From contig VXNS01000017.1 in NCBI GenBank assembly GCA_009840445.1, positions 1-37,908 on the forward strand: a DNA stretch of 37,908 nucleotides, in the 5' to 3' direction. A program made the translations under genes and the position numbers. The first letter of the stretch is position 1. Every line of letters starts with the position of its first letter. This DNA is from Synechococcus sp. SB0662_bin_14 (GTDB lineage: Bacteria > Cyanobacteriota > Cyanobacteriia > PCC-6307 > Cyanobiaceae). Below, piece after piece: positions 1 through 6,176 of the stretch. The notes under the pieces are model-generated. The model was not told the DNA's origin and did not search any database. It saw only the letters and a program-made list of their open reading frames with translations.

Positions 1-1417
1 GCACGTCCTCCGGGTGGGGGGCGCAGAAGGGGTGATGGAGGGCCTCCAGCCGCTGCTCCTCCTTGTTCCAGGCCAAGAGGGGAAAATCCACCACCCAGAC
101 AAAGTTCCAGGTGTTGACGGGAACGAGTTGCAAGTCACGGGCCAGGAATTGCCGCACCCGATCCAGCGCCTTATTCACCGTGGCCGCCTCACCGGCGCCA
201 AACAACAGCAAGGTGCCGGGTTCGGCGCCACAGCGCGCCAGCAGCGCCTGGGCCTGCTCGGGGCCGAGACTGTCCTTGATGGCGCCGATGGTGTCCAACA
301 CCCCCTGCTCCCGCACCCGGATGTAGGCCAGGCCACCGGCGCCGGCAGCGGTGGCCTCGGCAAACACGTCACCACCGGGCTTGATGCGTACGTTGCTGAG
401 CCGTTCGTTGCCCTGGGGCACCGCCAGGCACTTCACCACGCCGCCCCGTGCCACCGCCTGGCTGAACACCTTGAAGCCGAGGTTCCCCACCAGATCACTC
501 ACGTCCGTCAACTCCAGCCCGTAGCGGGTGTCCGGGCAATCGGTGCCGTAGCGGGCCATGGCATCGCTCCAACCGAGGCGCGGGAAGGGGATGGGCACCT
601 CCACCCCCAACGCCGCCTTCCAGATGCGGGCCACCAGGTGCTCGTTGATGGTGAGAATCTGCTCCTGGCTCAGAAAGCTCATCTCCAGATCAAGCTGGGT
701 GAACTCCGGCTGCCGATCCGCCCGTAGATCTTCGTCCCGAAAACAACGGGCCAGTTGGTAATAGCGCTCCACTCCCCCCACCATCAGCAGTTGCTTGAAC
801 AACTGGGGGGATTGGGGCAAGGCGAACCACTCCCCGCCACACACCCGGGACGGCACCAGGTAGTCCCGTGCCCCCTCCGGTGTGGAGCGGGTCAGCATGG
901 GGGTTTCCACCTCCAGAAAGCCCTGCTCGTCCAGGAAGCAGCGGGCGGTCTGCATCACCCGGTGGCGCAGGGCCAGGTTGCGTTGCATCCGCTGACGACG
1001 CAGGTCCAGGTAGCGGTGCCGCAGCCGCACCTCTTCCCGCACGGGCTCCTCATCGTGGACGGACACCGCAAAGGGCAAGTTACCCTTGATGTCGTTGAGC
1101 ACCGTCAGCCCGGTGGCCACCACCTCCACCGCGCCGGTGGCCAGCCTGGGATTCACGGATTCCTCGGGCCGCAGTCGTACACGACCGCCGATGCGCAGCA
1201 CCGTCTCGTTGCGCAGTTGCTCCGCCTGGTGAAACACCTCTGTATTGCCTTCCGGAGCCACCGTCACCTGCACCGTCCCTGTGCGGTCCCGCAGGTCGAT
1301 GAAGATCACGCCACCGTGGTCACGGCAACGGTCCACCCAGCCACAGAGGACCACCTCCTGGTGGCCGTGGGTGGATCGCAACTCGCCGCAGTAGTGGGTG
1401 CGCATGGGGCCGGACAT
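1..1417 (-). CDS. aspS: Aspartyl-tRNA synthetase, 3' end outside window
   Basis: Charges tRNA-Asp (or tRNA-Asp and tRNA-Asn) with aspartate in the cytoplasm. Reading leftward from an ATG at 1417 gives about 472 residues before the window ends. The N-terminus has the OB-fold anticodon-binding pattern ([11 protein letters not shown], then [20 protein letters not shown]). The class II catalytic core follows, with motif 2 [20 protein letters not shown]. The bacterial GAD insertion and the C-terminal motif 3 region are partly or wholly beyond the edge. An alternative ATG lies four codons downstream at 1405; neither start has a strong Shine-Dalgarno sequence. Bacterial AspRS is usually about 590-600 residues, so roughly the last 120 are missing here. 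The family call is secure; discriminating versus non-discriminating type cannot be settled. Confidence 0.96.
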   Translation of the reverse strand, partial: MSGPMRTHYCGELRSTHGHQEVVLCGWVDRCRDHGGVIFIDLRDRTGTVQVTVAPEGNTEVFHQAEQLRNETVLRIGGRVRLRPEESVNPRLATGAVEVVATGLTVLNDIKGNLPFAVSVHDEEPVREEVRLRHRYLDLRRQRMQRNLALRHRVMQTARCFLDEQGFLEVETPMLTRSTPEGARDYLVPSRVCGGEWFALPQSPQLFKQLLMVGGVERYYQLARCFRDEDLRADRQPEFTQLDLEMSFLSQEQILTINEHLVARIWKAALGVEVPIPFPRLGWSDAMARYGTDCPDTRYGLELTDVSDLVGNLGFKVFSQAVARGGVVKCLAVPQGNERLSNVRIKPGGDVFAEATAAGAGGLAYIRVREQGVLDTIGAIKDSLGPEQAQALLARCGAEPGTLLLFGAGEAATVNKALDRVRQFLARDLQLVPVNTWNFVWVVDFPLLAWNKEEQRLEALHHPFCAPHPEDV

Positions 1418-1546
1418 GGAGGGAGAGCGGTCAGGATCTTCCCATATGGCCGCACCACCACCGGATAGGGACCGCGCCATCAGCGTGGGGGCAGGGGGTG
1501 GGCATGGTTCCCCAGGACCCATGGGAGGTTAGCGATGTCGTGCTTG

Positions 1547-1566
1547 AAGGCCCTGATCAGGGCCTT
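1547..1566. repeat. Perfect 20-bp palindrome between aspS and the split secreted-protein gene
   Basis: AAGGCCCTGATCAGGGCCTT equals its own reverse complement and can fold as an 8-bp stem with a GATC loop. It lies in the roughly 200-bp gap upstream of aspS. No clear T-run follows on either strand, so it is a weak candidate for an intrinsic terminator. It could be a protein-binding site or part of a transcript leader. Nothing else recognisable is seen in 1418-1616. Confidence 0.6.
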
Positions 1567-1616
1567 GTAACTCTTCTCCTTTGGGATAGAGTGTCCATGA
1601 TTCTCTTTCCGTAACC

Positions 1617-2221
1617 GTGTTTGCTGACCGCTTTCTGTCTTCTGCTGTGGTGTTATTCTCGGTAAGCTTATTTTCCCTCAAACCAGGATACACTGAAAAT
1701 AAGACAATAAATGACCATCTTACAGATTTAGGGCACCACGAAAAATTGCCGTTTCCTCGCATGGGAGGACCCTGCCAGGCTACGAGAAATCCCTCCACAA
1801 CTGACTTTCTCACGGTGAGACGGCAGCCCACTGGAAGGCCTTGCTCGATTTTTCGTGGTGCCCTTTAATATATGATGAGTGTATAGCTTCTGCACCAGCT
1901 CAAGAATTAGAATCCTGTTACGATAAAGCCTTGGGCTATGCGCAAGGAAGAATCATTGAGGGTTGTACAGGATTCAACGAGGGTGTGATATGGGCACTCA
2001 GCAAAGGAAATCTACAACCTTTTATGCCTCCTATATTAAGGCGTATGTGTATAAATCACTCAGATGAAGTTCTTCAAGAGGAATTATTAATAGATGATCT
2101 AAATTTAGTACAAAGAATCGTTAGATATATCATAGATAACATAAGATATGAAGCTCTTGAGGATTACATGGAATCTACACGCCAAGGACACAAGGACGCC
2201 ACGAAAAATGAAGAAGCTTAG
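1617..2221 (+). pseudogene. Small secreted protein of unknown function, split by a MITE
   Basis: A GTG at 1617 opens an export-signal-like N-terminus (MFADRFLSSAVVLFSVSLFS) and reads to 1730, where a 133-bp MITE begins. The frame resumes at 1868 and ends at a TAG at 2219-2221. Deleting the MITE and one copy of the TTTA duplication joins residue 38 (LTDL) directly to IYDECIASAP and gives one open frame of 155 codons. The mature part contains Cys at DECIAS, ESCYDK, EGCTGF and RMCIN, so a disulphide-bonded periplasmic or secreted protein is likely. I do not recognise the family. The 137-bp net insertion is not a multiple of three, so the present gene should give only a truncated product. The sequence is visibly richer in A/T than aspS and the neighbouring mutase, which suggests recent acquisition or relaxed selection. 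It is convergent with the phosphohexomutase gene. Confidence 0.8.
1731..1863 (+). mobile_element. 133-bp MITE, copy 1
   Basis: The element begins GGGCACCACGAAAAAT and ends with the exact reverse complement, giving 16-bp terminal inverted repeats. It is flanked by a direct TTTA duplication at 1727-1730 and 1864-1867. It encodes no transposase, so it is non-autonomous and would need a transposase from elsewhere. It is identical over all 133 bp to copy 2 (25483-25615) and differs by one base from copy 3 (26566-26698, inverted). An internal imperfect hairpin TCTCACGGTGAGA is present. The parent IS family is not identified. Confidence 0.92.
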
Positions 2222-2226
2222 GGAAA

Positions 2227-2248
2227 GCCTGGAAAATTCGCTCCAGGC
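2227..2248 (+). terminator. Possible weak terminator hairpin after the split gene
   Basis: GCCTGGA and TCCAGGC form a perfect 7-bp stem around an 8-base loop, starting six bases after the stop codon at 2221. The following bases are only moderately T-rich (CGTCTGATCTTATT), so efficiency is uncertain. It could also act on the convergent mutase transcript. Confidence 0.4.
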
Positions 2249-2316
2249 CGTCTGATCTTATTAAATTGGGGTCCCTACACCCCACAGGAAGCGGGTAAGA
2301 AACTGGCATCAGCCCA

Positions 2317-3777
2317 TCACAGACCCTGCACAAACGCCTCCGCCCAGGCCAGGGTGGTGCGCACCTGCTCCATGCTGGGGGCCTCGCAATAGAGGCGCAG
2401 CAGCGGTTCCGTTCCCGAGAAACGGAGCATGAGCCAGTGGCCCAGGCCCTTCCCCAGCCGCAGCTTGATCCCGTCCCGTTGGTTCACGTCCGTCACGGGT
2501 TCACCGGCAACGGTTTGGGGTGGCTGCTGCTCCAGCACCGCCAGCAGACGGTTGCGGGTGGCCAGATCGCCGAGGTGCAGATCCAGGCGATCGTAGTGGA
2601 GTTGCAGGCCGGAGCGCTGCTGCAGCGCTGCCAGGCGCTCACCGAGGGGCTGCTCCGCCGTCACCAGGGCCTCCAGCACCAGCAGCGCCGCCAGGAGGCC
2701 GTCCCGTTCCGGCATGTGGCATCCAAAGCCCACCCCACCGGATTCTTCTCCCCCCAGCAGCACCGCCTCCCGGCGCATGACGGCGGCAATGTGCTTGAAG
2801 CCAACGGGAGTCTCCACCACCCGCCGGCCCCGATCTTCCGCCACAACGGTCATTAGATCCGAGCCGCTGACGGTCTTCACCACCACACCGGGCCGGGTGG
2901 CGTCACGGCCCAGGTGGTCGATGAGCAGGGGAATCAACTGTTGGGTGCTGCAGAAGGCGCCCGTTTCGTCCACGGCGGCCAGGCGGTCCCCATCCCCGTC
3001 AAAGGCCAGGCCCACCACGGCCTTTTCAAGTATCCTGAGGGCCTTGATCCGACGGGTCAGGTCCGACAGATTGGGGGCCAGAGGCTCCGGCGCATGGCCG
3101 CCAAACAACGGATCCCGGTAACTGCGGATTTCCCCTGTTGAAGGCCCCAGCAGCCGGCGCAGTCCCCCTGCCGCCGCCCCGTGCATGGAATCCACCAGCA
3201 CCCGCAAATCCATGTCCTTCAGGCGCTGCGCCAGCATCCGGCAATCCACCAGTTGGGATAAGCCGGCCAAGTAGGGCGTCCAGGCATCAAAGCGGCTGAT
3301 GGGATCGCGGCCAGGGGGAACCACGGAACCGGCCCGCAAGCGGCGCTCTACCCGTTTTGTAAAGGCGGAGTCCACAGAGCCGCCAAAGGGACCCTTGATC
3401 TTGATGCCCAGCCATTCGGGGGGATTGTGGCTGGCGGTGACCACCAACGCCCCCAGGGCCTGCCGATGCCGTACGCACCAACTCATGGTGGGGGTGGGGG
3501 TGGGATCGGCGGCCAGCAGTGGCAGCAAGTTGCACCCCTGCACAGCGGCAGCGGCCAACTCCGCCAGTTCCGGGGCCAGGAAGCGGCGGTCAAAGCCAAT
3601 GAGCACCTCCCGGCTGTTGAGGCCTTCCGGGGCGGCAGCGGCCAACTCCTGGGCTGCGGCAGTGGCCACCTGCAGCACCGTTGCCGCCGTCACGTCCACA
3701 CCCAGCACGCCACGCCAGCCGTCGGTGCCAAAACGGATGGATCCGGTAGACTGCATCGGAGGGAGTAGGGACATCAC
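2317..3777 (-). CDS. Phosphoglucomutase/phosphomannomutase family protein
   Basis: An alpha-D-phosphohexomutase that moves phosphate between C1 and C6 of a hexose phosphate in the cytoplasm, probably for cell-envelope or storage sugars. The 486-residue product shows all four hallmark sites. These are the phosphoserine loop TASHNP (114-119, Ser116), the metal loop DGDGDR (260-265), the sugar-specificity loop GGEESGG (342-348) and the phosphate-binding loop RFSGTEPLLR (452-461). The N-terminal FGTDGWRG (17-23) is typical of the PGM/PMM-like branch and differs from GlmM. A start at the internal Met8 (MQSTGSIRFGTDG) is equally plausible. The gene starts only 7 bp after the MBL-fold gene, so they are probably cotranscribed. 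It is distinct from the true pgm at 29075. Exact substrate cannot be read from sequence. Confidence 0.93.
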   Translation of the reverse strand: MMSLLPPMQSTGSIRFGTDGWRGVLGVDVTAATVLQVATAAAQELAAAAPEGLNSREVLIGFDRRFLAPELAELAAAAVQGCNLLPLLAADPTPTPTMSWCVRHRQALGALVVTASHNPPEWLGIKIKGPFGGSVDSAFTKRVERRLRAGSVVPPGRDPISRFDAWTPYLAGLSQLVDCRMLAQRLKDMDLRVLVDSMHGAAAGGLRRLLGPSTGEIRSYRDPLFGGHAPEPLAPNLSDLTRRIKALRILEKAVVGLAFDGDGDRLAAVDETGAFCSTQQLIPLLIDHLGRDATRPGVVVKTVSGSDLMTVVAEDRGRRVVETPVGFKHIAAVMRREAVLLGGEESGGVGFGCHMPERDGLLAALLVLEALVTAEQPLGERLAALQQRSGLQLHYDRLDLHLGDLATRNRLLAVLEQQPPQTVAGEPVTDVNQRDGIKLRLGKGLGHWLMLRFSGTEPLLRLYCEAPSMEQVRTTLAWAEAFVQGL

Positions 3778-3784
3778 GGCAGCC

Positions 3785-4543
3785 TCAGGAAGGGATCAGT
3801 GGGTAGCAGCGGCCTGGTTCCGGATCCAGCAGTTGGGTCTGGGGGGAACAACTGTTGAGGAGGGCCGCGGCCATGGCCATGGTGCCGCGACTCCAGAGCA
3901 GCTTGGGCAACAACCCGGAGTCTTGCGTCTCTCCCCCAGCCGTGCTGGCCAGCACCCAGCGGGGCTGAAACCGCTCCAGCAACCGGGGCAACACGGTTTG
4001 CCCCCGCACAAAGGCGCCCACCAGGGGTAGGCCAAGATCCACCACGGGCGTGATCACCGCATCCAGCTTCCGGGGCGGCAGGGTCGGATCCAGAAAGCCG
4101 TGGGGCTCGGCGTAGAGACGACCATCAGGGTGCTGGAGCAGAAAACCGTTTTCCTGCCCCGGCACGGCTGCCCCTGCCGTGGCCGTGATGGTGAGGGGGC
4201 CGCCAGCGCCACTGGTGTGTTGATGGCTCTGGCCAGGGGCCAGGGCCGTGACCTGGGTAAAGCCCAACGTCCTGACCACTTGTGCTGCTGCGACCGATCC
4301 CACAACAGGAGTGGAGCGCTCCAGTTTCTTGAGGGTGGGGGGATGGGCGTGGTCCGGCAGGCCCTGGGTGAGCAGCACCAGATCAACAGCCGGTGGGATG
4401 GGCCAGTCTTGCAGGAAGCGGGACTCAAAAAACCAGGGACTGTTGCCAAAGGAAAGCGGCCCCGCCAACCAGGGATCCAGCAGCACGTTCAGATTCGAGA
4501 AACCCAACTGCCAGCCGTTGGCGCCAAAGTAGGTGGCCCGCAT
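3785..4543 (-). CDS. MBL-fold hydrolase-like protein with degenerate metal motif
   Basis: This 252-residue protein has the layout of UlaG/RomA-like metallo-beta-lactamase-fold proteins: an N-terminal strand pair MRATYFGANGWQL, then LLDPWL, then the active-site loop. In that loop the usual THxHxDH reads TQGLPDHAH (59-67). The first two histidines are replaced by Gln60 and Leu62, while Asp64 and His65 remain. From family knowledge, cyanobacterial and plant-plastid relatives also carry an altered loop, so this may be a stable subfamily and not decay. Metal binding and activity are therefore uncertain. It sits between the substrate-binding protein gene (39 bp upstream) and the phosphohexomutase (7 bp downstream) in one leftward cluster. 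The ATG at 4543 is the only convincing start. Confidence 0.8.
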   Translation of the reverse strand: MRATYFGANGWQLGFSNLNVLLDPWLAGPLSFGNSPWFFESRFLQDWPIPPAVDLVLLTQGLPDHAHPPTLKKLERSTPVVGSVAAAQVVRTLGFTQVTALAPGQSHQHTSGAGGPLTITATAGAAVPGQENGFLLQHPDGRLYAEPHGFLDPTLPPRKLDAVITPVVDLGLPLVGAFVRGQTVLPRLLERFQPRWVLASTAGGETQDSGLLPKLLWSRGTMAMAAALLNSCSPQTQLLDPEPGRCYPLIPS

Positions 4544-4582
4544 GTGATGGTCTTGGAATGCAATGCAGCCTAGAGACCGGCT

Positions 4583-5647
4583 TCAGTCGGTTGCGGGAAC
4601 GACGCCCATGGCGCGCTTCATAAACACCTGGGGATCAGTACGCCACTCGCTATAGCCAATGCGCCGGCGGTCCGTCAGCCAGTCCAGCTTCTCGCTGAGA
4701 CAAGCAGCCAAAACAGTGTTGTCACGGTCCAAGGCAAAACCTCCCAACTCCTTGGCAGAATCAAGGACACTGATGGCCAAGCGCCCGCCAGAGTCGTAGC
4801 TGGCGTCCCTGTTGCCGATTTCACCACGGGCAACCGCATCAAGGGCGCCGTCAGAGACCATGGCCAGCAACTGTCGCTCATCTGTCCTGTAGATAATCTG
4901 CGGCTTGTTATCTGATGGGTTGTATAACTTTGTGCGACCAGCGAGAGCCGGACTACTTTGGGATGCCGTGATCATCCAATCGTCACTGCCGTCTGCCACA
5001 ACCAGCCCGCGGGGGGTTTCCACGTGGACGCCTTTGGCCAGCCGACCGTTGGACCGGACCAATCCCGTGAGCGCCAGCAGGCGGTACTCGCCTGTGGTTC
5101 CCGCCAGGGCCCCAATCCGAACCGTGGCATCCAACCGGTCGTAGCTGGAGAACCGCTCCACCTCAGCAGCCCGCACCAGCAGGGATTGGCGGAAGGTGAT
5201 ATGGCCTGACGTGAAGGTGACCACGGTGTCCCCAGCAGCACTGCGGGTGCGGGAATCGAGAATCGTGATGCCGCCACCGACAAGATCGAATTCCGGCTCG
5301 GCAGCCCGTAGCCAAAGACCAGGCCAGCGTGCAATAGCCCGGCGCGAAAATTGCAGTCCTGCCCCATCCATGGCCTCCAGAGCATCCAGCAGGTCCGCTT
5401 CATAGCCCCGATGCTGATGAAATCCTGGTGAGCCCGGCGTGGGATCAGCGCTATAGCTCACCGGCCGAAAGTCGGCAAAGAAGCCCATATTCAGCACAGT
5501 GCCTGGAGGCGTGCAGGGTCGATGGTCTGCAAACACAGGCTGCCACCAGCCCGTGTTGATGATCCCTGCCAAGCCCAGGGCAAGTAATTCAGGCAGAGTA
5601 CGGTGTTGGAAGCGATGGGTAGCCTGCTGTAGCCGCGTGGGAGCCAT
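4583..5647 (-). CDS. Amino-acid-type ABC transporter substrate-binding protein
   Basis: A predicted exported solute-binding protein (SBP_bac_3-like, family 3), which would bind an amino acid or similar ligand outside the membrane and deliver it to a permease. The ATG at 5647 starts MAPTRLQQATHRFQHRT, followed by a hydrophobic stretch (LPELLALGLAGIINTGWW) and an Ala-rich end at PVFA, consistent with a signal peptide. Mature features include MGFFADFRPVSY, the acidic lobe GYEADLLDAL, FDLVGGGITILDSR and TFTSGHITFRQSLLVR, which follow the order seen in GlnH/HisJ-like proteins. No permease or ATPase genes are nearby, so it is an orphan component or a sensor-like protein. The frame also extends upstream to 5704, but that would run into CRISPR repeat 1, so 5647 is preferred. 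About 354 residues. Confidence 0.75.
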   Translation of the reverse strand: MAPTRLQQATHRFQHRTLPELLALGLAGIINTGWWQPVFADHRPCTPPGTVLNMGFFADFRPVSYSADPTPGSPGFHQHRGYEADLLDALEAMDGAGLQFSRRAIARWPGLWLRAAEPEFDLVGGGITILDSRTRSAAGDTVVTFTSGHITFRQSLLVRAAEVERFSSYDRLDATVRIGALAGTTGEYRLLALTGLVRSNGRLAKGVHVETPRGLVVADGSDDWMITASQSSPALAGRTKLYNPSDNKPQIIYRTDERQLLAMVSDGALDAVARGEIGNRDASYDSGGRLAISVLDSAKELGGFALDRDNTVLAACLSEKLDWLTDRRRIGYSEWRTDPQVFMKRAMGVVPATD

Positions 5648-5696
5648 GGGATTCCTGGAGCGCCAGATCATTGAAGCAAAGTAGAGGTAACGCCTG

Positions 5697-6161
5697 TGGT
5701 CCATCCCGCGGGTGTGGGGAACAGGGGCAACGCCCGTATCTGCATGACGCGTCTACTCGGTCCATCCCCGCGTGTGCGGGGAACAGGCTAGCACCGATTG
5801 ACTACGGTTCACCATGACCCGGTCCATCCCCGCGTGTGCGGGGAACAGCCAAACCCAGACGCCAATCTCCCCGGCCAGAAAACGGTCCATCCCCGCGTGT
5901 GCGGGGAACAGCCCTGGGCATGAACCGTGGCAGCCTCCGGCCTCGGTCCATCCCCGCGTGTGCGGGGAACAGTGTCATGCGTGACACAGGCGAGAGTTTG
6001 TCTGACGGTCCATCCCCGCGTATGCGGGGAACAGTCACGTAGTCTCTATCGGGAAGTTCGATATCAACCGGTCCATCCCCGCGTCTGCGGGGAGCAAGAG
6101 GTTGCGGTCAAAACAGCGACGGCAGTGCATCACGGCTCATCCCCGCGTGTGGGGGGAAACG
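5697..6161 (-). CRISPR. Type I-E CRISPR array, eight repeats, decayed at both ends
   Basis: Eight repeats of about 29 bp start at 5697, 5758, 5820, 5883, 5944, 6006, 6069 and 6133. They are separated by seven spacers of 33, 33, 34, 32, 33, 34 and 35 bp. The core CCCCGCGTGTGCGGGG forms a 6-bp stem. On the minus strand the repeat begins CTGTTCCCCGC and ends GGGGATGGACCG, the usual type I-E orientation, so the array reads leftward, the same way as cas3. Repeats 2-5 are identical and repeat 6 has one change (TGT to TAT). Repeat 1 lacks a base and is altered. Repeat 7 ends GGAGCAA and repeat 8 carries several changes. The cas3 stop is only about 15 bp from repeat 8, so there is no room for a leader on the expected side. 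Confidence 0.96.
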
Positions 6162-6176
6162 GACACCAATCTCACC

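Noticed and set aside
1529-1831. Minus-strand frame of 100 codons spanning MITE copy 1
   Set aside because: It only reflects the stop-free nature of the MITE and crosses into the split gene on the other strand; no start signal or family match.
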